Source of the DNA: Pseudomonas fluorescens
Lineage (GTDB): Bacteria; Pseudomonadota; Gammaproteobacteria; Pseudomonadales; Pseudomonadaceae
Reading direction: 5' to 3'
Assembly: GCF_000730425.1 (NCBI RefSeq)
Contig: NZ_CP008896.1
Location: 1,922,001-1,986,000 of the forward strand
Length of the DNA: 64,000 nucleotides
Part shown: one piece after another, positions 46,122 through 55,291 of the stretch
Layout: every line of letters starts with the position of its first letter
How positions within the stretch are numbered: position 1 is the stretch's first letter
The notes under the pieces: generated by a model
Database searches by the model: none
Told to the model about the DNA's origin: nothing
Seen by the model: the letters and a program-made list of their open reading frames with translations, nothing else
Position numbers and translations under genes: made by a program

Positions 46122-46147
46122 GGTAGGAGCCGGCTTGCCGGCGATAG
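46122..46147. repeat. REP palindrome
   Basis: GGTAGGAGCCGGCTTGCCGGCGA just after the ATP-grasp gene. Confidence 0.75.
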
Positions 46148-46261
46148 CGCCCTAACAGACAACACCGCCCCCCACCCAACAATCCCCGACATCCCCTCTA
46201 GGAGCAAATCCTACAGGGGACTACAATCCCCTCCCCACGCCCATGGCTGATACACCCCCGC

Positions 46262-47605
46262 ATGTCGACCTGCTCCGTACACCCGCTGCCCTACCATGCC
46301 AACCCCGCCGAGTATTTTGCGGCGATCCGCCATGCCCCCGGCGCCGTGCTGCTGGACAGTGGCCGACCGGCCGCCGAGCGTGGTCGCTATGACCTGCTCA
46401 GCGCTTGGCCGGAAGCAACCCTGGCGGTGTGGCCGGACGAAAGCGGTAGCGATTTCCTGCAACGACTTAGGGAAAACCTGACGCTGCTGGGTGATGCCAG
46501 CCTGCCCGCGCCTTATGAGCTGCCATTTGTCGGCGGCTTGATCGGCTACCTGAGCTACGACTTTGGTCGCCACCTGGAACAACTCCCGCGTCAGGCAATC
46601 GACGACATCGGCCTTCCCGATGCACGTTTTGGTCTTTATTCCTGGGCCTTGATCAGCGACCACCAGGCACACACCAGCCAATTGGTGTTCCACCCAAAAC
46701 TGCTGGAAAGCGAACGGCAACGGCTGCTGGCCCTGTTCAGCCAACCTGTCGCCCATCCCCCGGCCAGCTTCAAGCTGCACACCCGGATGACGGCGGACTT
46801 GAGCGCCGAAACCTATAAGCAGGCCCTGGCCCGTATCCAGGACTATATCCAGGCGGGTGACTGCTATCAGGTCAACTTCGCCCAACGCTTTCGTGCGGCG
46901 TGCAACGGTGATCCCTGGGTCGCCTATTGCGCCCTGCGCGCAGCGTGCCCGACGCCGTTCTCGGGCTTTCAGAGCCTGCCGGATGACGGCGCAGTCGTGA
47001 GCCTGTCACCGGAACGTTTCGTGCGGATCAGCCAGCGCCAGGTGGAAACCCGCCCGATCAAGGGCACCCGCCCGCGAGGGCTGACCCCGCAAGAAGATGC
47101 AGCCAACGCCGCCGAACTCCTGGCCAGCCCCAAGGATCGCGCAGAGAACCTGATGATCGTCGATCTGCTGCGCAATGACCTGGGCCGCACCTGCCGCATC
47201 GGCTCGGTCAAGGTGCCGGAACTGTTCAGCCTGGAAAGCTACCCGAATGTGCATCACCTGGTCAGCAGCGTGACCGGTGAACTGGCCGCCGACAAGGACG
47301 CCCTGGACCTGATCGCCGGCAGCTTCCCCGGCGGCTCGATCACCGGCGCACCGAAAATCCGCGCCATGCAGATCATCGACGAACTGGAACCGACCCGGCG
47401 CGGGCTGTACTGCGGCTCGTTGCTGTACCTGGATGTGCGCGGCGAAATGGACAGCTCCATCGCCATTCGCAGCCTGCTGGTCAAGGATGGCCAGGTCTGT
47501 TGCTGGGGCGGTGGTGGGATCGTTGCCGATTCCCAGTGGCAAGAGGAGTATCAGGAATCGATGACCAAGGTGCGGGTGCTGCTGGAAACACTTGAGGATT
47601 TGTAG
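46262..47605 (+). CDS. pabB: Aminodeoxychorismate synthase component I
   Basis: Chorismate-using enzyme of 447 aa that makes 4-amino-4-deoxychorismate for folate. It carries the PIKGT motif of PabB (RPIKGTRPRG) with the catalytic lysine, which separates it from TrpE, as well as ENLMIVDLLRNDLGRTC and FPGGSITGAPKIRAMQIID. Full length. Monocistronic, followed by a hairpin. Confidence 0.95.
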   Translation: MSTCSVHPLPYHANPAEYFAAIRHAPGAVLLDSGRPAAERGRYDLLSAWPEATLAVWPDESGSDFLQRLRENLTLLGDASLPAPYELPFVGGLIGYLSYDFGRHLEQLPRQAIDDIGLPDARFGLYSWALISDHQAHTSQLVFHPKLLESERQRLLALFSQPVAHPPASFKLHTRMTADLSAETYKQALARIQDYIQAGDCYQVNFAQRFRAACNGDPWVAYCALRAACPTPFSGFQSLPDDGAVVSLSPERFVRISQRQVETRPIKGTRPRGLTPQEDAANAAELLASPKDRAENLMIVDLLRNDLGRTCRIGSVKVPELFSLESYPNVHHLVSSVTGELAADKDALDLIAGSFPGGSITGAPKIRAMQIIDELEPTRRGLYCGSLLYLDVRGEMDSSIAIRSLLVKDGQVCCWGGGGIVADSQWQEEYQESMTKVRVLLETLEDL

Positions 47606-47620
47606 CGCCTTTGCCGGCCC

Positions 47621-47642
47621 CATCGCGAGCAAGCCCGCGATG
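47621..47642. repeat. Hairpin between convergent pabB and thrH
   Basis: CATCGCG and CGCGATG pair around a loop with AGCAAGCC, a short REP relative. No T run on either side, so termination is uncertain. Confidence 0.5.
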
Positions 47643-47666
47643 AGGCAACCCGCCTCGCTAGATCAC

Positions 47667-48284
47667 TTACAGGCTCAACGAACGATTCGACGCCTTGATG
47701 AACGCTTTCTTCAAGTCCTCAAAGGTATGCACCGCGGGGAATTGCGGGAACTCGCGAATCACGTTTTGCGGCGCATGGAACAGAATCCCGCAATCCGCTT
47801 CCCCCAGCATGGTGGTGTCGTTGTAGGAATCACCTGCTGCGATTACCCGGTAGTACAGAGTCTTGAAGGCCAGCACCGATTGGCGCTTGGGGTCTTTCTG
47901 ACGCAGTTGATAGCTCACCACCCGGTCATTTTCATCGGTGATCAAGCGATGGCAAAGCAGGGTCGGGAAGCCCAGCTGACGCATCAACGGCTGGGAAAAC
48001 TCATAGAAAGTGTCCGACAGGATCACCACCTGGAAGCGCTCACGCAACCAATCGACGAACTCGACGGCGCCCTCCAGCGGCGTGAGGGTGGCGATCACTT
48101 CCTGGATATCCGACAACTTCAAGCCGTGTTCGTCGAGAATCCGCAGGCGCTGCTTCATCAGCACGTCATAGTCGGGAATGTCCCGGGTGGTGGCCCGCAA
48201 GGATTCAATACCGGTTTTTTCAGCGAAGGCGATCCAGATTTCCGGAACCAGTACCCCTTCCAGGTCGAGACAGGCAATTTCCAC
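47667..48284 (-). CDS. thrH: Bifunctional phosphoserine phosphatase / homoserine phosphotransferase ThrH
   Basis: HAD-superfamily enzyme of 205 aa. Motif I is CLDLEGVLVPE with the nucleophile Asp; later come ILSDTFYEF, the lysine in LRQKDPKRQ, and AAGDSYNDTTML. In P. aeruginosa ThrH has phosphoserine phosphatase activity and can transfer phosphate to homoserine. The start codon is GTG (48284). Divergent from cysH. Confidence 0.93.
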   Translation of the reverse strand: MEIACLDLEGVLVPEIWIAFAEKTGIESLRATTRDIPDYDVLMKQRLRILDEHGLKLSDIQEVIATLTPLEGAVEFVDWLRERFQVVILSDTFYEFSQPLMRQLGFPTLLCHRLITDENDRVVSYQLRQKDPKRQSVLAFKTLYYRVIAAGDSYNDTTMLGEADCGILFHAPQNVIREFPQFPAVHTFEDLKKAFIKASNRSLSL

Positions 48285-48437
48285 AAGACACTCCCATTTG
48301 GATTTTTTTCAGTTGAGCGAGCAAAAGGACTGCCGAACTCTAGCGATTCACGCAGGCCACCGCAACGCAGTGCAGATTTTGTTAACATCCCCCTCGTATA
48401 GAGCGCCCAGCGCCATTGACCTGTAGGAACCGTCCTG

Positions 48438-49172
48438 ATGAACCAAGCCTTCGATGTCGCTGAACTCGCCGCGACCTATGCCAACAAGTCCGCCCAGGAC
48501 ATCCTCAAGCTGGCATTCAGCCAGTTCGGCGATGACCTGTGGATTTCCTTCAGTGGTGCCGAGGACGTGGTACTGGTGGATATGGCCTGGAAGCTCAACA
48601 AGAACGTCAAAGTCTTCAGCCTCGACACCGGCCGCCTGCATCCGCAGACCTACCGGTTTATCGAGCAGGTGCGCGATTTCTACAAGATTGATATCGAGTT
48701 GATCTCCCCGGACCAGAGCAAGCTGGAGCCCTTCGTCAAGGAAAAGGGCCTGTTCAGCTTCTACAAGGACGGCCATGGCGAATGCTGCGGCGTGCGCAAG
48801 ATCGAACCACTGCGCCGCAAGCTCTCCGGCGTCAGCGCCTGGGCCACCGGCCAGCGTCGCGACCAGAGCCCCGGCACCCGTAGCCAGGTGGCGGCCCTGG
48901 AAGTCGACAGCGCGTTCTCTACGCCCGAGCGCACGCTCTACAAGTTCAACCCGCTGGCACAAATGACCAGTGAAGAGATCTGGGGTTACATCCGCATGCT
49001 GGAGTTGCCGTACAACAGCCTGCACGAACGCGGTTTTATCAGCATCGGTTGTGAGCCTTGCACCCGCCCGGTGCTGCCAAACCAGCATGAACGCGAAGGC
49101 CGGTGGTGGTGGGAAGAGGCAACCCAGAAGGAATGCGGGTTACATGCGGGCAATATCATCAGCAAGGCCTGA
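48438..49172 (+). CDS. cysH: Adenylyl-sulfate (APS) reductase
   Basis: Thioredoxin-dependent reductase of 244 aa releasing sulfite in sulfate assimilation. The two cysteine pairs [11 protein letters not shown] and GCEPC hold a [4Fe-4S] cluster and indicate an APS rather than PAPS reductase; the catalytic cysteine is the one in QKECGLHAG. Substrate motifs [12 protein letters not shown] and [10 protein letters not shown] are present. Follows AGGAACCGTCCTG and lies opposite thrH. Confidence 0.95.
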   Translation: MNQAFDVAELAATYANKSAQDILKLAFSQFGDDLWISFSGAEDVVLVDMAWKLNKNVKVFSLDTGRLHPQTYRFIEQVRDFYKIDIELISPDQSKLEPFVKEKGLFSFYKDGHGECCGVRKIEPLRRKLSGVSAWATGQRRDQSPGTRSQVAALEVDSAFSTPERTLYKFNPLAQMTSEEIWGYIRMLELPYNSLHERGFISIGCEPCTRPVLPNQHEREGRWWWEEATQKECGLHAGNIISKA

Positions 49173-49613
49173 TCTGGCAACACATGAAAAATGTGGTGTG
49201 GGCTTGTGTGGGAGCGAGCAAGCCCGCTCCCATATTTGCTTACGGCGCATCATCATTGTGTACACATAAACGTAACCAACAGTGCCATTTTTGTGTGCAC
49301 TTTAATAGTTACGCACCGAAAAGTTACACCCCTTTACAGCCAACTTCCTACATCTCCTATTCGCACATCCCTGCATAAAAATAAATACCTGTTCAAACGG
49401 TCAACTTATAGCTGTTTAAATTCAGCTATTTATTAATCAGACATGCAAAAACGAAATAAACAAAACTTTTGATAGATAAAAACCTGGCACACAAGTGGCT
49501 AAGGGAGTTGAAGTCTTTGTATACAACTTCAACAACAACCCTCATACACTTTGTGTCCGCATGCCAGGCGCGCCGAACCACGCGCCCGCTGCAGACGCCA
49601 GGAGCCTGCCGGA
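49173..49613. other. AT-rich intergenic region upstream of the NCS1 permease
   Basis: It holds a REP hairpin near its left end (TGGGAGCGAGCAAGCCCGCTCCCA, 49208-49232). The rest, about 49250-49500, is markedly AT-rich and without a credible reading frame. The promoter of the permease operon is probably here. GTATACAACTTCAACAACAAC near 49518 may be part of a regulator site, but I cannot assign it. Confidence 0.5.
49206..49233. repeat. REP palindrome
   Basis: TGGGAGCG and CGCTCCCA pair around AGCAAGCC, downstream of cysH. Confidence 0.85.
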
Positions 49614-51143
49614 ATGCGTACAAGTCTCTCCAACAACCTCGCACTGGATCTGCCCTCCTCTACGTCCCCCCCCACGACCGCCAACCCCGGCCCGCTGGTG
49701 CTCAGCCCGCGCCTGCACAACAAGGATCTGGCACCCACCAAGGTCGAAGGCCGGCGCTGGGGCGGCTATAGCATCTTTGCCCTGTGGACCAACGATGTGC
49801 ACAACATCGCCAACTACTCCTTTGCCATCGGCTTGTACGCCCTGGGCCTGGGTGGCTGGCAGATTCTGTTGTCCCTGGGGATCGGCGCGGCGCTCGTGTA
49901 TTTCTTTATGAACTTGTCGGGCTATATGGGCCAGAAAACCGGTGTGCCGTTTCCGGTGATCAGCCGGATAAGTTTCGGCATATATGGCGCACAAATTCCC
50001 GCGCTTATCAGGGCCGTGATTGCAATCGCCTGGTTCGGGATTCAAACCTACCTGGCATCAGTCGTGTTCCGCGTGCTGTTGGTGGCGATTCATCCAGGAC
50101 TCTCCGACTACGACCACAACTCGATCCTCGGCCTCTCAACCTTGGGCTGGGCCTGCTTTGTGATGATCTGGTTTGTACAACTGGTGATTCTGGCGTACGG
50201 CATGGAAATGGTCCGACGCTACGAAGGCTTTGCCGGCCCGGTGATTCTGCTGACCGTTGCGGCACTGGCCGGCTGGATGTACTTCCAGGCCAGCGGCAAC
50301 ATCGCCTGGTCAATCCGCGAGCCCCTGAGCGGTGGCGAGATGTGGCGCAATATCTTTGCCGGCGGCGCCTTGTGGCTGGCGATCTACGGCACCCTGATCC
50401 TCAACTTCTGCGACTTCGCCCGTTCATCGCCCTGCCGCAAGACCATCCAGGTCGGTAACTTCTGGGGCCTGCCGGTGAACATCCTGCTGTTCGCAATCAT
50501 CACCATACTGCTGTGCGGCGGGCAGTTCCAACTCAATGGCCAGGTGATCGAAAGCCCCACCCAGATCATCGCGGCCATTCCCAATACCTTCTTCCTGGTA
50601 CTGGGATGCCTGGCCTTTCTGATCGTCACCGTGGCGGTGAACATCATGGCCAACTTCGTTGCCCCGGCCTTTGTATTGAGCAACCTGGCGCCCAAGTACC
50701 TGAACTTCCGCAGCGCCGGGCTGATCAGTGCGTTCCTCGCCGTGCTCATCCTGCCCTGGAACCTCTACAACAGCCCGCTGGTGATTGTGTACTTCCTCTC
50801 CGGCCTCGGTGCCCTGCTGGGCCCACTGTATGGCGTGATCATGGTGGACTACTGGCTGATCCGTAAGGGCCAGATCAACGTGCCGCAGCTGTACAGCGAA
50901 GACCCTGACGGCGCGTATTACTACAGCCGCGGGGTCAACCTGCGGGCGGTGGCTGCGTTTGTCCCGGCGGCGATGATTGCCATTGCCCTGGCGCTGTTGC
51001 CGGGCTTTGCCAGCGTCTCGCCGTTCTCCTGGCTGTTTGGGGCCGGCATTGCCGGGGTGCTGTACCGGCTGATCGCCAAGCGCCAACCGTTCTATGCCGA
51101 TATCAGCGGCGAGAGCATCGCTGTCGACAACGCCAGCCATTGA
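49614..51143 (+). CDS. NCS1-family nucleobase/hydantoin/allantoin permease
   Basis: Inner membrane symporter of 509 aa with about 12 membrane segments. It shows family sequences RRWGGYSIFALWTNDVHNIA near the start, ISRISFGIYGAQIPALIRA, NFCDFARSSP and PLYGVIMVDYWLIRKGQIN. The neighbouring racemase-family gene, 14 bp downstream, favours a hydantoin or allantoin-like substrate. ATG 49614 follows AGGAGCCTGCCGGA. Confidence 0.9.
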   Translation: MRTSLSNNLALDLPSSTSPPTTANPGPLVLSPRLHNKDLAPTKVEGRRWGGYSIFALWTNDVHNIANYSFAIGLYALGLGGWQILLSLGIGAALVYFFMNLSGYMGQKTGVPFPVISRISFGIYGAQIPALIRAVIAIAWFGIQTYLASVVFRVLLVAIHPGLSDYDHNSILGLSTLGWACFVMIWFVQLVILAYGMEMVRRYEGFAGPVILLTVAALAGWMYFQASGNIAWSIREPLSGGEMWRNIFAGGALWLAIYGTLILNFCDFARSSPCRKTIQVGNFWGLPVNILLFAIITILLCGGQFQLNGQVIESPTQIIAAIPNTFFLVLGCLAFLIVTVAVNIMANFVAPAFVLSNLAPKYLNFRSAGLISAFLAVLILPWNLYNSPLVIVYFLSGLGALLGPLYGVIMVDYWLIRKGQINVPQLYSEDPDGAYYYSRGVNLRAVAAFVPAAMIAIALALLPGFASVSPFSWLFGAGIAGVLYRLIAKRQPFYADISGESIAVDNASH

Positions 51144-51157
51144 ACAGGGAGCCTTCC

Positions 51158-51886
51158 ATGCGCATTCTCGTCGTCAACGTCAACACCACCGAATCCATCA
51201 CCGAGGCCATCGCCCAGCAGGCCCGCAGCGTTGCGGCGCCAGGCACCGAAGTTGTCGGGCTGACCCCGTTTTTCGGCGCCGAATCGGTAGAAGGCAACTT
51301 CGAAAGCTACCTGGCAGCCATCGCCGTGATGGACCGGGTGCTGGCCTACGACCAGCCATTCGATGCCGTAATCCAGGCCGGTTATGGCGAACATGGCCGC
51401 GAAGGCCTGCAGGAACTGTTGAACGTGCCGGTGGTGGATATCACCGATGCCGCCGCCAGCACCGCGATGTTCCTCGGCCATGCTTACTCTGTGGTCACCA
51501 CCCTGGACCGCACGGTGCCGCTGATCGAAGACCGGCTCAAGCTTTCCGGGCTGTATGAGCGCTGCGCCTCGGTGCGGGCCAGTGGCATGGCGGTGCTGGA
51601 GTTGGAAGAGCACCCGCAGCAGGCCATGGAAGCGATTGTGCGCCAGGCCGAGTTGGCCATCAGCGAAGACAAGGCCGAGGTGATCTGCCTGGGTTGCGGT
51701 GGCATGGCCGGGCTCGATGAGCAGATCCGCCAGCGCACCGGCGTACCGGTGGTAGATGGCGTGACCGCTGCCGTGACCCTGGCCGAATCCCTGGTGAGGC
51801 TGGGGCTGTCGACCTCGAAGGTGAGGACCTATGCGACACCCCGCCCCAAGAAAGTCATCGGTTGGCCGGGGCGATTCGCACAGTAG
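51158..51886 (+). CDS. Asp/Glu/hydantoin racemase family protein, one catalytic Cys missing
   Basis: Protein of 242 aa similar to hydantoin and allantoin racemases (MRILVVNVNT start, VVDITDAAASTAM, VPVVDGVTAAVTLAESL). These cofactor-free enzymes use two cysteines. The second is present in CLGCGGM (Cys180), but where the first is expected this protein reads AGYGEHG with Gly75 instead of Cys. Single-cysteine members of the superfamily act as decarboxylases or isomerases. So a racemase label is unsafe. It shares an operon with the NCS1 permease, with AGGGAG ahead of the ATG. Confidence 0.83.
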   Translation: MRILVVNVNTTESITEAIAQQARSVAAPGTEVVGLTPFFGAESVEGNFESYLAAIAVMDRVLAYDQPFDAVIQAGYGEHGREGLQELLNVPVVDITDAAASTAMFLGHAYSVVTTLDRTVPLIEDRLKLSGLYERCASVRASGMAVLELEEHPQQAMEAIVRQAELAISEDKAEVICLGCGGMAGLDEQIRQRTGVPVVDGVTAAVTLAESLVRLGLSTSKVRTYATPRPKKVIGWPGRFAQ

Positions 51887-51906
51887 GCCATCACCGACAA
51901 ACCGGC

Positions 51907-52830
51907 TCAGACGGCACTGAACCGCTGCGCCAACTGCTGCTTTGCAAACTGCTCGATGATGAAGTCGACAAACACCCGGGTCTTGCCCGGCAGCAGCTTG
52001 TGTTCTGCGTAATACAGCGAGATGTTGCCGTCATCGACGTACCAGTCGGGCAGCACCCGCACCACCGCGCCACTGTCGAGGAACGGCACGGCCATGGGCA
52101 TGCTGACCAGGGCAATGCCCAGGCCTTGGGTGCAGGCGCAACACGCAGCTTCGGAGTCGCCCATGGTCATGCGCGGCTTGAGCATCAACGGGCGCTGTTC
52201 GCGGGCGCGGTTGGTCAGTTGCCAGGTACGCACGCGGCCGGTTTGCGGCGAACGAATCAGGATGCCATTGCACAGCGCCAGGTCTTCAGGAACCTGCACG
52301 GGCAGGCGTTGCGCCAGGTAATCGGCCGAAGCCACCAGAATCCGGTGGGCCGGGGCCAACTTGCGCGCGACCACGCCTTGCGGCAGCTCGAACCCGCCAC
52401 CGATGGCCGCGTCAAAACCCTGGCCGATCAGGTCGACCTGGCGATTATCAAAGTGCCAGTCAGGGCTGAGATCGGGAAAGCGCTGCAGAAACTCCGCCAA
52501 CAGCGGTACCACATAACGGTTGCCGAATACCGTGCCCATACTCACTTTGAGCGTGCCCACAGGCCGGCCTTCGGCACTGGCCAGGTTGGCCACGGCATTC
52601 TGGATGGTCGTGAGACTGGCGCTGACCTGCTCAAGAAACAACTTGCCGGCTTCGGTCATTGTCAGGCGCCGGGTGCTGCGCTGAAATAGCCGCACACCCA
52701 GGCGCGCCTCCAGCTTGGCCACACTCTTGCCGACGGCGGCCGGCGTCAGGCTCAGGTGCCGGGCCGCCTCGGCAAAGCTGCCGCCTTCGGCGCTGCGCAC
52801 AAAGCATTCGATACTGCCGAAGCTCTCCAT
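51907..52830 (-). CDS. LysR-family transcriptional regulator
   Basis: Protein of 307 aa with an N-terminal winged helix (SFAEAARHLSLTPAAVGKSV, then AKLEARLGVRLFQRSTRRLT) and a periplasmic-binding-protein-like effector domain. Of the CrgA-like LysR branch. Divergent from the SDR gene at 52958, its most likely target; convergent with the permease-racemase operon. Confidence 0.92.
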   Translation of the reverse strand: MESFGSIECFVRSAEGGSFAEAARHLSLTPAAVGKSVAKLEARLGVRLFQRSTRRLTMTEAGKLFLEQVSASLTTIQNAVANLASAEGRPVGTLKVSMGTVFGNRYVVPLLAEFLQRFPDLSPDWHFDNRQVDLIGQGFDAAIGGGFELPQGVVARKLAPAHRILVASADYLAQRLPVQVPEDLALCNGILIRSPQTGRVRTWQLTNRAREQRPLMLKPRMTMGDSEAACCACTQGLGIALVSMPMAVPFLDSGAVVRVLPDWYVDDGNISLYYAEHKLLPGKTRVFVDFIIEQFAKQQLAQRFSAV

Positions 52831-52957
52831 ATCACCCCACTCTAAACTTTTGGTTTACACAGACTATAGCAATCACGGTCTACCGAGGGGCACCCGTGGG
52901 GTCGATACTCGACGCCAACAACAAGGCACCCCTGCCTTGCATGACTGGGAGATCGAC

Positions 52958-53704
52958 ATGACCACGCAAAACCTCAGCGGCAAAGTTGCCTTGATCCAGG
53001 GCGGTTCCCGCGGCATCGGCGCTGCCATCGTCAAGCGCCTGGCGGCGCAAGGTGCAGCCGTTGCCTTCACCTACGTCAACTCTGCTGCCAAGGCCGAGGC
53101 CCTGCAGGACAGTGTCGTCAGCAATGGCGGCCAAGCCCTGGCGATTCATGCCGACAGCGCCGATGCCGAGGCTATTCGCAAGGCGGTCAACACGACTGTC
53201 GAGGTGTTCGGGCGCCTGGATATCCTGGTGAACAACGCCGCGGTACTGGCGGCAGGCCCATTGGAAGAGTTCAAACTGGAGGACTTTGACCAGACCCTGG
53301 CCATCAACGTACGCAGCGTGTTTATCGCCACCCAGGCAGCAGCCCGGCACATGGGTGAAGGTGGGCGGATCATCAATATCGGTAGCACCAACGCCGAGCG
53401 CATGCCCTTCGCCGGCGGCGGCCCGTACGCCATGAGCAAGTCAGCGCTGGTGGGCTTGACCAAGGGCCTGGCGCGCGACCTGGGGCCACGGGGGATTACC
53501 ATCAACAATGTGCAACCGGGCCCGGTGGACACCGACATGAACCCGGCCAACAGTGAGTTTGCCGAAAGCCTGCTGGGGCTCATGGCAATCGGTCGATATG
53601 GACAAGTGGAAGAGATTGCCAGTTTTGTGGCTTACCTAGTTGGACCCGAGGCTGGCTACATCACGGGGGCAAGCCTGTCCATCGATGGTGGCTTCAGCGC
53701 ATAA
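52958..53704 (+). CDS. Short-chain dehydrogenase/reductase
   Basis: Classical SDR of 248 aa. NAD(P) loop GGSRGIGAAI, NNAAVLA, catalytic Ser in INIGSTN, and YAMSK in place of the usual YxxxK (Tyr and Lys kept). Ends SIDGGFSA. FabG-like in sequence, substrate unknown. GGGAGATCGAC lies ahead of the ATG. Probably controlled by the divergent LysR regulator. Confidence 0.92.
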   Translation: MTTQNLSGKVALIQGGSRGIGAAIVKRLAAQGAAVAFTYVNSAAKAEALQDSVVSNGGQALAIHADSADAEAIRKAVNTTVEVFGRLDILVNNAAVLAAGPLEEFKLEDFDQTLAINVRSVFIATQAAARHMGEGGRIINIGSTNAERMPFAGGGPYAMSKSALVGLTKGLARDLGPRGITINNVQPGPVDTDMNPANSEFAESLLGLMAIGRYGQVEEIASFVAYLVGPEAGYITGASLSIDGGFSA

Positions 53705-53707
53705 CCT

Positions 53708-53766
53708 TGTAGGAGCCGGCTGGCCGGCGATGGCGCCCTCAAGGCCGCTATCGCCGGCCAGCCGCG
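53708..53766. repeat. Inverted REP pair
   Basis: TGTAGGAGCCGGCTGGCCGG and CCGGCCAGCCGCGCG, with the inner GCGATGGCG/CGCTATCGC also complementary, between convergent SDR and HAD genes. Confidence 0.85.
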
Positions 53767-53773
53767 CGTTGAT

Positions 53774-54463
53774 TCAGCGCATCGGCGGCAGGCCGTAGGC
53801 GGCCAGGTCGAAGTCCGCGAGTTTGCGGATGATCTGGTCGGCATGCGCGTACTTGCTGTCGGCCATGGCTTCATCGGGCACCGCGATGGCGGTCATGTTC
53901 GCCGCCTTGGCGGCAGTCACGCCAAACGGTGAGTCTTCAAACACCAGGCAATCCTCCGGCGCAACGCCCAGGCGCCTGGCGGCGGTCAGGAAGATGTCTG
54001 GCGCAGGTTTGGCAGCGCCGACTTGCGGATCGTCGGCCGTGACGATTGTGCCGAACAGGCCAAACCATTCACGGTGCAGGGTGGTCTTGTGGCCAAACGA
54101 ATGGCGCGACGAACTGGTGCCCACGGCGATCGGAATATTGTGCGCACTTAAATGCCGCACCAATGCCTCGGCACCTGGCATGCCCAGCGCCTTGGGAAAG
54201 CGCTCGCTCATCAACGGCTCACGGATACGCAGGAACTCTTCGGGCGTGATCGGCAAGTCCAGCGCCTTGACCACATACTCGGCCAGGTCCTGGGCGCCAC
54301 GACCGATGATGTGCTGCTTGATGCCCCAGTCGTAAGTGCGGCCATAGCGCTCGGCGATGATCTGCGTGACTTCGGTGTAGATGCCTTCAGTGTCCAGCAG
54401 CAACCCGTCCATATCGAAAATCACGGCCTTGATCGGGCCGACAGCAGTACGCGATGCACTCAT
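53774..54463 (-). CDS. HAD-superfamily phosphatase (beta-phosphoglucomutase/DOG phosphatase-like)
   Basis: Protein of 229 aa. Motif I is AVIFDMDGLLLDTEG with the nucleophile Asp, motif II VGTSSSR, motif III GAAKPAPDIF, and the acidic pair in CLVFEDSPFG. Small-molecule sugar phosphatase or GS1-like. ATG 54463; a GTG codon just upstream is less likely. Divergent from the DUF2784 gene. Confidence 0.92.
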   Translation of the reverse strand: MSASRTAVGPIKAVIFDMDGLLLDTEGIYTEVTQIIAERYGRTYDWGIKQHIIGRGAQDLAEYVVKALDLPITPEEFLRIREPLMSERFPKALGMPGAEALVRHLSAHNIPIAVGTSSSRHSFGHKTTLHREWFGLFGTIVTADDPQVGAAKPAPDIFLTAARRLGVAPEDCLVFEDSPFGVTAAKAANMTAIAVPDEAMADSKYAHADQIIRKLADFDLAAYGLPPMR

Positions 54464-54578
54464 CACAAAAGATCCGTGGCAAAGGACTAAAAGGATTCAG
54501 CACAATAACGGCCCTGCCGGCCTGCAAGCAACTCATTATCCCTTAGACTGGCGGCCTGCCCGTTCAAGCGAACCCGAT

Positions 54579-54935
54579 ATGCTTTTGCGCATTGCTGCCG
54601 ACAGCCTGGTGCTGTTTCACCTGTGTTTTATCCTGTTTGTGCTGTTCGGTGGCCTGCTCGCCCTGCGCTGGCGCCGGGTCATCTGGCTGCACTTGCCCGC
54701 CGCAGCCTGGGGCATGGCCGTCGAGTTCTTCCACCTGCCCTGCCCCCTGACCCGCTGGGAAAACCTGCTGCGCCACCTCGCAGGGCAAGAGGGTTATGGC
54801 GCAGGCTTTATCGAGCACTACATCATTGCCCTGATCTATCCGGCGGGGCTGACACCGCAGATCCAAATCGGCCTGGGCGCCCTGGTCCTGTTGATCAATA
54901 TTGCGGTGTATGCGCGCCTTTTCAGGCGCGCGTAG
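54579..54935 (+). CDS. DUF2784 membrane protein
   Basis: Small inner membrane protein of 118 aa with three or four hydrophobic segments. Family sequence includes HLPAAAWGMAVEFFHLPCPL and TRWENLLRHLAGQEGY. No function known. Follows an ATG with weak ribosome-binding sequence. Confidence 0.88.
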   Translation: MLLRIAADSLVLFHLCFILFVLFGGLLALRWRRVIWLHLPAAAWGMAVEFFHLPCPLTRWENLLRHLAGQEGYGAGFIEHYIIALIYPAGLTPQIQIGLGALVLLINIAVYARLFRRA

Positions 54936-55030
54936 CCGGGTTCGTTGCACACGCGGGTATCCCAATCACAATTCTTCGCTATATAGTAAAAAATACAGCG
55001 ATTAGCCCAATAAAAACCGAGGACACCCCG

Positions 55031-55291
55031 TTGAACGCACCTTCGAAGGAAGCCGTGGGCGCCGCCTACAGCATCGATTCCATGCGCCACGCCCAAGCCA
55101 TGACTTGGCGTGCCATTGAGCAATTGTCCCAGCAGATCCGCCCCGGCATGCTCGAATCCGAGGCCCGCGAGCTGGGCAAGCAGGTGCTGGCCCAATTGGA
55201 CATGCAGCGCATCTGGCATCCGCTGCTGGTGCGATTTGGCGCCAACAACTACCCGTTCGCGGTTTTCGAAACCAAGGCCCCCGGTTTATAA
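55031..55291 (+). pseudogene. Truncated M24 metallopeptidase (Xaa-Pro dipeptidase-like)
   Basis: The first 86 codons, starting at TTG (LNAPSKEAVGAAYSIDSMRH, then AQAMTWRAIEQLSQQIRPG), match the N-terminus of an M24 family peptidase. After RFGAN the sequence turns into an unrelated short tail (NYPFAVFETKAPGL) and stops. The metal-binding catalytic domain is entirely absent. The break falls exactly where foreign-looking DNA begins, so an element probably inserted in this gene. The rest of the gene may lie at the far end of the element outside the window. Confidence 0.8.
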
